Assembly: GCA_964468475.1 (NCBI GenBank)
Contig: CAYXUL010000008.1
Coordinates: 1 to 64,000 of the forward strand
Source: JBECKX01 sp964468475
GTDB lineage: Bacteria; Zixibacteria; MSB-5A5; CAIYYT01
Reading direction: 5' to 3'
DNA length: 64,000 nt
Below, piece after piece: positions 34,156-43,878 of this stretch (positions are counted from its first letter, which is position 1; each line of letters starts with the position of its first letter). The notes beneath the pieces are model-generated. The model was not told where the DNA came from, did no database searches, and saw only the letters and a list, made by a program, of their open reading frames with translations. The translations under genes were made by a program, and so were the position numbers.

Positions 34156-34184
34156 AATCTATGCTTCTCAAATGCCTTCGTCAA
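34156..34184 (-). promoter_or_regulatory. Promoter of ligA, predicting a near-leaderless transcript
   Basis: On the minus strand: TTGACG (34184-34179), 17-base spacer, TAGATT (34161-34156), then ten bases to the ligA ATG at 34145. The expected start of transcription leaves a leader of about three bases. Confidence 0.6.
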
Positions 34185-34367
34185 TCAGGTATCGCTCTAG
34201 ATACGTCTGGAGCTATCAATAGATTAGACGCGAAATTGATGAGTGATTGCTCCAGCTTAGGATGATACAGCGCAGCGACTGCAACAGATCGTGGCCATTC
34301 ATCTGCGAATTGCGATTTTGCCCCAAATCCCTTGACTTTACCGTAAGTGTAGTCCCACTTTGACGGT

Positions 34368-35804
34368 ATGCTGAACCACACCTCGTTCACAGCGACCAAG
34401 ATCATCTGTACGCTTGGCCCCGCCAGCGATTCTGAGAAGATTATTGAAGAACTAATCAAAGCGGGCATGTCGGTAGCACGGCTCAATTTCTCGCATGGTA
34501 CGCACGCCTATCATCGCAAGTTGATCTCCCGTGTCCGGCGCGTCGCGAAAAAGCTCGACCAGCCCGTTGCAATCCTGCAGGATCTCTCGGGTCCGAAAAT
34601 AAGGGTAGGGCGAATCAAAGGCGGCTCGATGGAGCTTAATGATGGCGAGCAGCTTTCCATTTATTGCCACGACATCGTAGGCGAACCGGGGCAGATCAGC
34701 GCCTTTCCGGCGAATATCATTCCAGATCTCAAGAAGGGCGAGAAGATATTCATCGATGACGGCCTCCTGCGGCTGAGGGTTATTCGCGCTGGCGGCGACA
34801 AAATCGAAGCGAAGGTTATCAAAGGCGGTCTTTTGCGTGAGCATAAGGGGATCAATGTGCCCGATTCGGCCCTATCGCTGCCCTCGATGACCAAAAAGGA
34901 TCATGAGGATCTTAAATTTGGCGTCGAGCAACGAGTGGACTATGTTGCGCTCTCCTTTGTGAGAGCCGCTGGCGATATTCGCAAGCTGAAAGCTCGCATA
35001 AGAGCGCTTGGCGCCGATATCCCGGTCATAGCCAAACTCGAAAAGCCGCAGGCGGTGACCAATCTTAATGAAATCCTTAAAGAGACTGACGCCGTTATGG
35101 TGGCGCGCGGCGATCTGGGTATTGAAATTCCGATCGACCAGGTGCCGGCAATTCAGAAAGAGATTATTTCCACTGCCAACGAGTGCCGCATTCCGGTAAT
35201 CACTGCCACGCAAATGCTCGAGTCGATGACCGACCATATTTCTCCGACCCGCGCGGAGGTTTCCGATGTTGCCAACGCCATCTACGACGGCACCGATTGC
35301 GTGATGCTCTCAGCGGAAACAGCTACGGGTGAGTATCCGGTCGAATCGGTGAAAATGATGCAGGCAGTTGCGGCAACCACGGAAACCAGGCTGCGCGAAT
35401 CGCACGATCCCAAACTTATTCCGGGTGGTAAAGCCAGGTTAGAACTTCCGGCGGCCATCGCGCAGGCTGCTGTAGAAATGGCCATAGAGATCGACGCCAA
35501 GCTGATCGCCTGTTTCACCCAGTCAGGTTTGACAGCTCGGCTGGTTTCGAAACAACGCGCGACTGTTCCCATCATCGCCTACACTCCCCAAATGAGGTCT
35601 CTCAGCCGCATGAGCCTTTATCGGGGCGTGATCCCGCACTATCTTCGGCAATTGACCTCGGTAGATCATATGATCGCGAAGGTGGAAGAAAGCCTGAAAG
35701 CGGAAGGAATAGTGGAGAGTGGAGATCGGCTGGTCATTGTCGCGTCGGCGCCGGTGCGCGCCCACGGCGACACCAATATGCTGAAACTTCATGAAGTTAG
35801 CTGA
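34368..35804 (+). CDS. pyk: Pyruvate kinase
   Basis: 478 residues. It makes pyruvate and ATP from phosphoenolpyruvate. Conserved parts are TKIICTLGPASDS, ARLNFSHG, QDLSGPKIRVG, the catalytic signature region VIAKLEKPQAV, VARGDLGIEIP and TATQMLESM. The C-terminal allosteric domain is of usual size (about 345-478; PIIAYTPQ, RGVIPHY). The ATG has no clear Shine-Dalgarno, and the TTGACT 31 bases upstream lacks a good -10 box. Confidence 0.96.
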   Translation: MLNHTSFTATKIICTLGPASDSEKIIEELIKAGMSVARLNFSHGTHAYHRKLISRVRRVAKKLDQPVAILQDLSGPKIRVGRIKGGSMELNDGEQLSIYCHDIVGEPGQISAFPANIIPDLKKGEKIFIDDGLLRLRVIRAGGDKIEAKVIKGGLLREHKGINVPDSALSLPSMTKKDHEDLKFGVEQRVDYVALSFVRAAGDIRKLKARIRALGADIPVIAKLEKPQAVTNLNEILKETDAVMVARGDLGIEIPIDQVPAIQKEIISTANECRIPVITATQMLESMTDHISPTRAEVSDVANAIYDGTDCVMLSAETATGEYPVESVKMMQAVAATTETRLRESHDPKLIPGGKARLELPAAIAQAAVEMAIEIDAKLIACFTQSGLTARLVSKQRATVPIIAYTPQMRSLSRMSLYRGVIPHYLRQLTSVDHMIAKVEESLKAEGIVESGDRLVIVASAPVRAHGDTNMLKLHEVS

Positions 35805-35845
35805 CGTAACCTTGACAATTAACGCGATGTAAGAAACGACTCCGC

Positions 35846-35873
35846 TTGCAACCGAATCCCATTTTGTTATATT
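35846..35873 (+). promoter_or_regulatory. Promoter of the tandem SRPBCC gene, predicting a near-leaderless transcript
   Basis: TTGCAA at 35846-35851, 16-base spacer, TATATT at 35868-35873; the ATG is nine bases later at 35883 and has no Shine-Dalgarno. Confidence 0.55.
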
Positions 35874-35882
35874 TGCATTCCA

Positions 35883-36776
35883 ATGGCATTTAGCAGAAAT
35901 CGCATACGTCTCAAGGTTAAGTGTGATGTCGACGCGCTGAAGGTGTGGGACACGGTCACGAACCCGATCCGGCTGGCTATCTGGTTCTGTAATAGCGCCG
36001 AGATCAATCCTAAGCTGCGCGGAACGGTGAAGTTCTCCGGCAACAACTGCGTCGCCAGGACTTTCGAAGAGCAAGAAATCAAGGGTGTGATCACGGCGTT
36101 AGAACCCAATCGTCTGCTGAAATTCACCTGGCCGCTCAACGGCAGCGCTTCCGAGGTCACCTGGCGTCTCGATGATATGGGGCGTTACACTGATTTTCTG
36201 GTCACACACGAGAAGCTCCCCCCCGGCGCCGGTATGATGGATGCCTGGCATATCTACCTTTACAACCTGCAGGCGCTGCTACATACCAACAGACCGGTCT
36301 ATCGCTGCGATTATAACCGCATCGATAAGGGCACGATCAAGCGGGAGGTGTTCATTGAGACGGTGCATCAGCCCGTTTACAAAGCGCTGACCCGACAGAA
36401 GGAACTGCGCCGCTGGTTCTCGGAAACTGCCGAGGTCGAAGCTCCGCTGCAGCCCGGTTCAAAATACAGCGCTGGCTGGGTGAATGCTGAGGGCAATTCT
36501 CATGGCCCGCAGGAGATCAAAGAGGCAGTTGAGAACAAGAAACTGATCTACAGTTGGAAGGATGAGGCCCACCAGGCCGGTGATACCGTCAGCTGGGAGC
36601 TGACCAGAATCGGCGAACGCACGCGGGTGAATCTACGACACACCGGGTTTCCGGATGGCATGCCGCAGAAGGACTACATGCAGGGTTGGCATTCCTACAT
36701 TCTACTACTGAAAGACTATTGTGAAAACGGGGGACAGCTGACCACGAAGATAATCGAGAAGGGGACTGGCGAGTAG
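35883..36776 (+). CDS. Tandem SRPBCC (AHSA1-like) domain protein
   Basis: 297 residues made of two START-like domains of the activator-of-Hsp90 homologue type (about 5-140 and 150-290). The second is more typical: FIETVHQPVYKALT, LRRWFSETAEVE, LIYSWKD, VSWELTRIG and a C-terminal helix with GWHSYILLLKDYCENGG. The first has VDALKVWDTVTNP...LAIWF and MMDAWHIYLYNLQALL. Such folds bind hydrophobic ligands or act as co-chaperones; no ligand can be assigned. It is a single-gene unit convergent with the polysaccharide locus, 11 bases from its end. Confidence 0.8.
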   Translation: MAFSRNRIRLKVKCDVDALKVWDTVTNPIRLAIWFCNSAEINPKLRGTVKFSGNNCVARTFEEQEIKGVITALEPNRLLKFTWPLNGSASEVTWRLDDMGRYTDFLVTHEKLPPGAGMMDAWHIYLYNLQALLHTNRPVYRCDYNRIDKGTIKREVFIETVHQPVYKALTRQKELRRWFSETAEVEAPLQPGSKYSAGWVNAEGNSHGPQEIKEAVENKKLIYSWKDEAHQAGDTVSWELTRIGERTRVNLRHTGFPDGMPQKDYMQGWHSYILLLKDYCENGGQLTTKIIEKGTGE

Positions 36777-36787
36777 AGATACGATTT

Positions 36788-38209
36788 CTACCGCCCAGTC
36801 GCATTTATCACTGCAGGGATAGTTCTAAGCAGAATCTTGGCGTCGAGCGCCAACGACCAGTTGTCGATGTATTCCAGGTCCTGCCGCATCCACTGATCGA
36901 AGGTCGTGTCATTGCGGTCACCGACCTGCCAGAGGCAAGTGATTCCCGGTTTCATTGAAAGCTTGCGGCGTTGCCAGATATCGTACTCGCGGACTTCGGT
37001 CGGTAGCGGCGGACGCGGACCCACGAGCGACATCTCACCACGTACGACGTTGATAAGCTGCGGCAGTTCATCCAGCGATAGCTTGCGCAGCAAGCGACCA
37101 ATTGACGTAATCCGGGGATCGTTCTTGATCTTGAATACCGGGCCGTCCATCTCATTTTGATCGTTAAGCGACGCCCGCAGAGACTCAGCCTCCGGGATCA
37201 TAGTGCGGAATTTGTATACTTTGAAACGCCTGCCGTGGAGACCACAGCGTTCCTGTTTGAAGAAGACCGGGCCTTTAGACGTCAACTTGATCAATCCCGC
37301 TATTGCTATTAGGATTGGCGAGATAATCAGCAGCCCGACAACTGCAGAAATACGATCAATAGCTTCCTTGGCCATGCGCGCCGCAGTGTCCTCCGGTTCG
37401 CGCGAGTAAACGATAGCAGGCTTGCCGGCGAAATCGGCGGTGTGGTATCGCGAAAAAGTCAAATCGATGAAATCCGCCTGCAGGCAAACCATTACGCCCA
37501 TCCGTTCGCAAATCAGCATGGCATCTTTGATCGATTCCAGCCGACTGCTCGGCACGCTGAAGAAAACATGGTCGATATGAAATTCCTTGAGAATTCGCGG
37601 TAGCTCGTTGAGGTCTCCCATCAGGGGGATATCACGATAGCGATACAGAATTCCGATCGGATCAAGCGACAGCAAACCGGTTACCTCCAGCCCCCACTGT
37701 CTCTGCCCGATGACGGTATCCACGACCTTGCGCACGCGTTCACGGGTGCCCACCACGAGGGTCTTCTGCATATTGTAGCCCCGGGAGCGAAAATGCTGTA
37801 GAAGTTCCAGGATCGTTATCCGCAATCCGAAAAGTGAGGCGAACTCAAGGAACAGGAACGAAAGGAATTGCGATCGGGGCATCACAGCTAATTTGAGGAT
37901 GTAGTTTGCGACGAGAAAGAGCAGGCCAGTGTGGATAGTCAACGAGAGCGCTTCCGCCACGATGTCTCGTTTGGTTTTGAGTCGATAGATGTAGCGTTCT
38001 CCACGCAGATAAATCAGAGCGCTCAAGATCAACAGAATTAGTAACACATGTTGATACTCTACCAGCAGGTAGGGGGGAATAAACGGATTCAAGCCGTTAA
38101 GTATCCTCTGTGCAGCGCCCGCCACTACCAGGCAAGCGACCGTCAGAAGTACATCCGACGCATAGTGGAGCTTTCGCAAGCGACTGATGTTATTCCTGAA
38201 CGCCGACAT
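36788..38209 (-). CDS. Polyprenyl-phosphate glycosyl-1-phosphate transferase (initiating enzyme)
   Basis: 473 residues, bacterial sugar transferase (WbaP/EpsE-like). Four or five N-terminal membrane helices lead into a nucleotide-binding-like domain (TLVVGTRERVRKVVD) and a further hydrophobic segment. The catalytic domain carries KLTSKGPVFFKQERCGLHG, FKVYKFRTM, LSLDELPQLINV with the essential Asp-Glu pair, and SLVGPRPPLP. It loads the first sugar phosphate onto undecaprenyl phosphate to begin the repeat unit. It is the last gene of the exopolysaccharide operon. The sugar (glucose, galactose or HexNAc) cannot be told from sequence. Confidence 0.92.
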   Translation of the reverse strand: MSAFRNNISRLRKLHYASDVLLTVACLVVAGAAQRILNGLNPFIPPYLLVEYQHVLLILLILSALIYLRGERYIYRLKTKRDIVAEALSLTIHTGLLFLVANYILKLAVMPRSQFLSFLFLEFASLFGLRITILELLQHFRSRGYNMQKTLVVGTRERVRKVVDTVIGQRQWGLEVTGLLSLDPIGILYRYRDIPLMGDLNELPRILKEFHIDHVFFSVPSSRLESIKDAMLICERMGVMVCLQADFIDLTFSRYHTADFAGKPAIVYSREPEDTAARMAKEAIDRISAVVGLLIISPILIAIAGLIKLTSKGPVFFKQERCGLHGRRFKVYKFRTMIPEAESLRASLNDQNEMDGPVFKIKNDPRITSIGRLLRKLSLDELPQLINVVRGEMSLVGPRPPLPTEVREYDIWQRRKLSMKPGITCLWQVGDRNDTTFDQWMRQDLEYIDNWSLALDAKILLRTIPAVINATGR

Positions 38210-38214
38210 ATTGA

Positions 38215-39459
38215 CTAGCTCGGAGAAACCAACTGGTTTATTCTTGTTATGTAGCGGTCGGCGATATCTGAGCGACGGCAGTGCTTCTCCGCGTACACGC
38301 GGCCACGCACGCCCATTTGCTCAATCCGCTCGTGATCTTGCGACAAATCCAGAATCGCCCGAGCGAGAGCTGCGTCGTCATCGGGTTCCACGCCGATACC
38401 GGCTCCCGCCTCCTCGACCAGCCGGCGTGATTCACCGTGCGTGCCAATTACAATCGGCTTGCCGCACGCCATTACTTCGTAAATCTTGGAAGGAATATTC
38501 TTGGTGAAAAGCCCTGCCGTGCGCAGCGGCACCAGGCACAGATCAGACGTCGCATAGTAGCGCGGCACTGCCTCGCGCGGCTGCTGCGGCACAAAGGTAA
38601 TATTCTCCAGCCCCAGCTGTTCTTTCAGCTTGAGCAGGTTGCCTTTGTCAGCGCCATCACCGACGAACATGAAGCGGATATCTTCTTGATTTCGAAGCCG
38701 GTGGGCGGCTTTGACAATCGTTTTGAGATTATGTGCCATCCCATGAGTGCCAATGTAGGACACCAGGAAATGGCCATTGAGGTTGAGCTGGTCGCGGATT
38801 TCGTGATTGTCGGCGAGTCCCTCGAATTCCTCCAGGTCGACTCCGTTCGGTAGCAGTACGATTTTCTCCGCAGGAACTCCTCGCGCGGTGAGAATGTCAA
38901 TCGTTCCCTGCGCAACTGCGACAATGAGAACCGCTTTGCGATAGAGAAACATCTCAACCCGCTCAAGTGCGCGGATGATGACCCCGCGTTTCATCGCTCC
39001 CACGGCAACAATTTCTTCCGGCCAAACATCACGGACCTCAAACACAAACGGAACGCGTTTCAGGCGGCTCAAAATGTAGCCTGCAACTGCGACGAAAAAC
39101 TGTGGGGAGGTTGCAATGATGATATCCTGCTTCCCGGATCGTATCAGCCCTGATAAGATCGCCGAGAACATGAAGGTCAGGTAATTGAGAATTCGTTTTG
39201 CGAAACCTTTATTGGGCGCAGCGTAAAGCCAGGTGCGCAGCACACGTACCGGGCCATCCATCTCATTTGTCCCCAATTTACCGCGATAAACAGGGGGAAT
39301 AATCCCGCCGGGATGATTGGGAAATCCGGTAAGGACAGAGACTTTATGGCCCCTCTGCGACCAGGCGTGCGCCAGTCCCGACACCCGGACTGCCGGCGCA
39401 TTAACCTCGGGTGGGTAGTAGTGGCTTATGTAGAGGATCTGCAGTTGCTTGCTCATCAT
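38215..39459 (-). CDS. GT4 family glycosyltransferase (WbuB-like)
   Basis: 414 residues in two Rossmann domains. The N-terminal block ILYISHYYPPEVNAPAVRV and FEVRDVWPEEI match WbuB-type transferases that act in O-antigen or capsule assembly. The donor-binding region contains FVGDGADKGNLL and IPSKIYEVMACGKPIV, with the E-x7-E-like acidic positions of GT4. It probably uses a UDP- or GDP-sugar donor. It lies five bases from the initiating transferase and six from the oxidoreductase, within one transcription unit. The start could be either of two adjacent ATGs. Confidence 0.88.
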   Translation of the reverse strand: MMSKQLQILYISHYYPPEVNAPAVRVSGLAHAWSQRGHKVSVLTGFPNHPGGIIPPVYRGKLGTNEMDGPVRVLRTWLYAAPNKGFAKRILNYLTFMFSAILSGLIRSGKQDIIIATSPQFFVAVAGYILSRLKRVPFVFEVRDVWPEEIVAVGAMKRGVIIRALERVEMFLYRKAVLIVAVAQGTIDILTARGVPAEKIVLLPNGVDLEEFEGLADNHEIRDQLNLNGHFLVSYIGTHGMAHNLKTIVKAAHRLRNQEDIRFMFVGDGADKGNLLKLKEQLGLENITFVPQQPREAVPRYYATSDLCLVPLRTAGLFTKNIPSKIYEVMACGKPIVIGTHGESRRLVEEAGAGIGVEPDDDAALARAILDLSQDHERIEQMGVRGRVYAEKHCRRSDIADRYITRINQLVSPS

Positions 39460-39465
39460 CAGGCC

Positions 39466-41371
39466 TCAGAAATTCACCGCTACCGGTCTTCCGGTATGCA
39501 GTGAGTCGACTGCTGCCAGAGCGGCTGCCGTTGAGTGGAAGTATGAATTCAGCTCAGCGACAGACTGGCCGTTTTCAACTATGTGAGCCAGATGGTCAAT
39601 TTCTCCTGCAAAACCCTTGTTTTGCGACCCGGAATAAAGAGTCTTTGTTTTGCCATCTGCAGTAACTTCGCAGTGGCGGAAATCTGTCAGAGCCAATACC
39701 CGACCCTCAGAGAAGACGACAATACTCTCCTTGGGATAGCTCTTATCGCCCATCGCGGTGTAAGTAATATTCACGATTGAACCTGTTGACATCCTGCACT
39801 GCAGCGTGACGTTATCAGTTGTCAAGTAGCCGCCCTTGGAGCCTGTGACGCCTTGTGTATAAATCTGTTCTGCCCTGGCGGAGGTGATCTGTGAGGCAAG
39901 GTCAATGAAGTGACACACCTCGCCACGAATCCTTCCCCCACCAACCTTATCGTCCTGAATCCATGATGATTTAGGGATGAAACCGGCATTGATCGTGTAG
40001 TTAAGAATCATCGGAGTTGTGCACTCCCGCAGTTCCTGCATTAGCGCCTTTGTCGCCGGCGCAAAGCGGCGGTTAAAACCAACCATCAGCGGAACACAGC
40101 TCTGCTCTTGTGCCTCACGAATTTCGCTTAGTTCATCGTTAGTCAGGCATAGCGGCTTTTCTACGAACACCGCTTTGCCCGCTTTGAGCGAGGCGATTAC
40201 CTGCTGTGCATGAAGATTGTGCGGAGTGGCAATGAAGATGATGTCGCTTTCCTCATCCGAGATCACTTCATCCAACGAATCGGCAGTGCCGTGAAAGGCA
40301 AATTGCTTTGACATTGCCACAGCCTTGCCGGGAGTCGCCGTATACAGTTTGTTTAGTCTGAAGCTTGGATGTTTCTGCAGCACGGGTAGCAGCACGCCGC
40401 TGGCAAAATTGCCCGCGCCAACGAAGCTCGCTTCAATGAAATCAGTGATTTCCCGTTTCGATATCGCCGGCGTAGATATACCGACCGAATGAGAAATTGA
40501 ATCTTCTTCGTATTTCAGCAGAATTCCCAGCACTTTTTCGGCCTCGATTCTTTGAAAAGCCGCTTCTGCGTCCGCAATCGCGACAGTATCGGAGATGAGA
40601 GCTTTGACATCCACGCGGCCGCTTGCGACCAGATCGAGAAACGAACGCATGTTGCGATTCTCGCTCCAGCGCACATAGCCGATGGGGTAATCGTGACCTT
40701 GCTCCTCATACGATGAATCGTACCGTCCCGGCCCGTATGAGCGTGAGAGCCTGAGAGAGAGTTCTTTCTCATAGAATGCCTTGCGCGGCACGTTCATCGC
40801 CACATCGCCGACCGCAACGATTCTCGCACGGTCGCGAGCAATCGCTGCTGCAAACTCCACCGGCTGATTGGACTTTGTTGCAGCGGTGATTAGCACCGCA
40901 TCGGCGCCAAAGCCTTCGGTAAAATGCCAGATTGAGCGCTCAGCGTTGTCATTGCTACTGTTGACCAGCAACTCCGCCCCGAAGCGAACAGTCTCGTCGA
41001 GTCGCTGCTGATCGATGTCGATCCCGATCACCTGGCAGCCCGAAGCTCTCAGTATTTGCACGGTCAATTGGCCCAGCAGNNNNNNNNNNNNNNNNNNNNN
41101 NNNNNNNNNNNNNNNNNNNNNNNNNNNNNNNNNNNNNNNNNNNNNNNNNNNNNNNNNNNNNNNNNNNNNNNNNNNNNNNGACGAGGTCGGGGCGTGAGCG
41201 TGCTTTTCCGGCGAGGCTTTTGGAAGCCAGGTCGATTATTGCTCGTTCGGTTCCGGGAGAAATAAGGGAAAATTTATTCTTAACTATGATCCCGCCATCC
41301 TTGCAGGTTGGCTGCGGGCAATCCTCGAGGACAAGACCGTTCTTACGCGGGTATTGAAGCACCTGCTTCAT
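39466..41371 (-). CDS. Two-domain oxidoreductase (alcohol dehydrogenase-like + Gfo/Idh/MocA), gap inside
   Basis: A fusion common in polysaccharide loci. The N-terminal part (MKQVLQYPRKNGLVLED, LISPGTERAIIDLA) is a zinc-less medium-chain dehydrogenase GroES-like domain. Past the gap comes its cofactor domain (GQLTVQILRASGCQVIGIDID). From about 39.5 to 40.4 kb a Gfo/Idh/MocA domain follows, with IEASFVGAGNFASGVLLPVL, FIATPHNLHAQQVI and VFVEKPLCL. It probably oxidises or epimerises a nucleotide sugar or inositol-type substrate. AAAGGAG precedes the ATG. About 600 residues are visible against roughly 710 usual for this architecture, so the 100 N probably stand for some 300-350 bases. Confidence 0.82.
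41080..41179. other. Scaffold gap of 100 N inside the two-domain oxidoreductase
   Basis: Exactly 100 N; flanks share no sequence. The missing part covers the end of the GroES-like domain and the start of the cofactor domain. Confidence 0.95.
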
Positions 41372-41470
41372 GAATTTGCACTCCTTTGCCTGATGATGGT
41401 TGCGGGTTGATAGTCGTAGCTAACGCAGGGGCCTGTCAGTCGCGTTTGAGCTGAACCGTAGTTGTTAATT

Positions 41471-42709
41471 CTAGCGCACAGCTTGCTGCTCTTGTTTCGT
41501 GAGCCGATTCCTGACACTTTTAGCATCCTTCCTATGGATTTGCTTGTGCGGCGAAAAACCTGCGGCATCATAGAACAGATCGAGTGCCCGCGCCGCCGTT
41601 TCCGTCCAACTAAAACTGCGCGCTCGTTGGTCACCCAGCTTGCGCAAGCCGGTGGCTAAATTCTCATCCTTGAGCACGCGCAAAATCTGTTCAGTGAGAT
41701 GGTTCTTCTGATCGACACTGGCAAGCAGAGCGGCGCCTCCGGCGATCTCCGGCAGTGCCGAGCGGTTGGAGATGATCACCGGGACACCAGCTGACATAGC
41801 TTCCAAAACCGGTAAGCCGAATGATTCAACATTGGAGACCAGCAGGAACAGGTCAGCGTTCCAGAAGTATGGCGGCAGCTCATCGTGTGAGACGCCACCG
41901 GTGAAGACCACTCGACCCGAGATCTGCAGTTCTTCGGCAAGGAGTTCCAGCCGCCGCCGGTAACCATGCCAGTCATTGCCGACAATGACCAGGTCGTGCC
42001 TGAGACCGCGATCAATTGCTTCGCGAAAGGCGTGAAGTACCCTGTCGAGATTTTTGTTCGGATAGAGCTGCGCTACGCAGAGGATGTATGGCTTTTCGAA
42101 AGCTGGTTCTTGTTTCGTACCACTGCGATAGGGGTTGAAGCGATCGTACTCAACACCTGCGTAGATCACCTCAAGCGCAGTTTCTTTCACCCTGAAATGT
42201 TTTTTCAACTGCCACGCGGTCGTATTGGATATGGCCCAGATGCGGGTAGCACGGGCGATTGTGCGCGGCGTCATCATCTTGTAATAGAGTGCTTGTAGAT
42301 TGACGAATACGCGTGACTTCAGTGAGCTTCCGCGATAGGGAACGTTATTCTGGAAATCGAAGTAGAGCAAATTCTGGAACGTCACCACCGATTTGCAGGG
42401 CAGCCATAAAGGCAGCGTTCCGAACGGAGAATAGAACAAGTCAATCTTTTCGTGTTTGAGAAGCAGTGGCAATTGAACAGTCTCGTACCAAATGCGGCGG
42501 GCCCTGGATGTATTGCCTTTAAGCACTTCGCTAATCTCGACGTTTTTCTGATTGGTCTCGAAGAGATGACGATTCGTGGCCGTCGCGAGCACCAGGTAAT
42601 CGTTCTCCGAATCGATGCGAAACAGGTGCTTGAGCAAGTTGACAAGAAAGGTCTCGCCACCACCGGTTTTCCCCGGTTCAACCAATAGCGCGTTGACACA
42701 AATTCTCAT
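41471..42709 (-). CDS. GT4 family glycosyltransferase
   Basis: 412 residues. The fold begins MRICVNALLVEPGKTGGGETF, where the glycine-rich loop accepts the donor. It continues with FYSPFGTLPLWLP and AISNTTAWQLKKHF, and ends with VESFGLPVLEAMSAGVPVI, the E-x7-E motif of retaining GT4 enzymes. Similar proteins are often mannosyl- or rhamnosyltransferases. The frame is open 18 codons upstream, but AAGGAG nine bases before ATG 42709 and the four-base overlap with the previous stop fix the start. 99 non-coding bases separate it from the next gene. Confidence 0.88.
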   Translation of the reverse strand: MRICVNALLVEPGKTGGGETFLVNLLKHLFRIDSENDYLVLATATNRHLFETNQKNVEISEVLKGNTSRARRIWYETVQLPLLLKHEKIDLFYSPFGTLPLWLPCKSVVTFQNLLYFDFQNNVPYRGSSLKSRVFVNLQALYYKMMTPRTIARATRIWAISNTTAWQLKKHFRVKETALEVIYAGVEYDRFNPYRSGTKQEPAFEKPYILCVAQLYPNKNLDRVLHAFREAIDRGLRHDLVIVGNDWHGYRRRLELLAEELQISGRVVFTGGVSHDELPPYFWNADLFLLVSNVESFGLPVLEAMSAGVPVIISNRSALPEIAGGAALLASVDQKNHLTEQILRVLKDENLATGLRKLGDQRARSFSWTETAARALDLFYDAAGFSPHKQIHRKDAKSVRNRLTKQEQQAVR

Positions 42710-43878
42710 CGCGATAACTCCTTTCGCAGAACATCCTGAGTTCGCCGGAACCTGTCGGACCAATCATCGCGCTCGACGAGAGCAGTGAGGCGGTTCTGCA
42801 GCCTGGTGCGCTCGGCACCATCCATTTCCAGCAAGGCCTTTATTGCCTTGCCGAACTCGAAATAGTTGTCGGCGATTCGTAAGTCAGGGGCAAATCGCAT
42901 CACTTCCGGCATCGGCACGCTAACGACGGGTCTGCCGGCGGCAAGATATTCGAACACTTTCAGCGGCGAGCACGACTCCGCAACATCATCGCGTTTGTAA
43001 GGATTGATGAAGACATCAATACCGGCCATGTAGTTCGGAAGATCGCGGTAAAGGACTCTTCCGATAAAGTGAACGTTTGCGTAGCGACGCAGCTTGTCGA
43101 CATTGGTGGATACCGGCCCGATGAATACGAACTGCCAGTTTTGATAGGAATCTGCCAGATGGGCGATCAGGTCCTGATCGAGCCAGTAAGCAAACATTCC
43201 TACGAACCCGACACGTGGACGCGGAATTTCTGCTATGGCCCCGGCTGGCTTCGCAGTCATAGTTTTGCGAAAGTGGCTTACTTCGCAGGCATTGGGGATC
43301 ACTTCAACATGTTTGTGACGTCCGACCAGCATGATCTTAAGCCTGGTGGCAGTGACAATGACCGCGCCGGTGATCTTGAGCAGCTTTGCCTCCAGCTTCT
43401 GCACCGTATGCTTTCTTACCAGGCCGCTGGCTGCAGCGAGATCATCAACTTTTTCATAAAGGACTTTTTTGCTGCCGACGATTTTGATGGCCAGGTGAGA
43501 ATAGGGGACATACGTATAAGTCAACGGCCGCTTTATGCCGACACGATTGCAGATCCAGCGCAGCCACAAGCCAATGATGATATTGTTGATCACCGCAATT
43601 GGCGTGAACATCTGAAAGAACGGCAGCAGCAACGGGGGAGTTGCTACATAGAGATTTGGTTCGACTTGTCTCGGTTTTCGCAAATATCGCAAAAAACGCC
43701 AGGCGTTGCCGCGCCAGCGCTTCAGATATGTCAGGAAATGCCACTGCGATTCAACATAGATCACACGGTGACCTTCACGCGCGAAATTCACCATGAAGCG
43801 CTGCTTGCGCGTCCACAGATCGGTGAAGTCCTGCGTCGAGAGGCAGAGTATCGGCACTTTCTCGGAATGCGTACTCAT
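42706..43878 (-). CDS. Glycosyltransferase, GT4-like
   Basis: 390 residues. The N-terminal half is divergent (ILCLSTQDFTDLWTRKQRFM, VIYVESQWHFLTYLKRW) with a membrane-associating hydrophobic stretch (FFQMFTPIAVINNIIIGLWL). The C-terminal half is clear: VGFVGMFAYWLDQDLIAHLA, FIGRVLYRDLPNYMAGIDVFINP and SPLKVFEYLAAGRPVVS. Relatives add sugars to lipid-linked repeat units. ATG 43878 overlaps the wecB stop by four bases; the long upstream extension of the frame lies inside wecB and is not used. Confidence 0.85.
   Translation of the reverse strand: MSTHSEKVPILCLSTQDFTDLWTRKQRFMVNFAREGHRVIYVESQWHFLTYLKRWRGNAWRFLRYLRKPRQVEPNLYVATPPLLLPFFQMFTPIAVINNIIIGLWLRWICNRVGIKRPLTYTYVPYSHLAIKIVGSKKVLYEKVDDLAAASGLVRKHTVQKLEAKLLKITGAVIVTATRLKIMLVGRHKHVEVIPNACEVSHFRKTMTAKPAGAIAEIPRPRVGFVGMFAYWLDQDLIAHLADSYQNWQFVFIGPVSTNVDKLRRYANVHFIGRVLYRDLPNYMAGIDVFINPYKRDDVAESCSPLKVFEYLAAGRPVVSVPMPEVMRFAPDLRIADNYFEFGKAIKALLEMDGAERTRLQNRLTALVERDDWSDRFRRTQDVLRKELSR

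Noticed and set aside
34332..34367. TTGACT upstream of pyk as a promoter
   Set aside because: No acceptable -10 hexamer stands 16-18 bases downstream.
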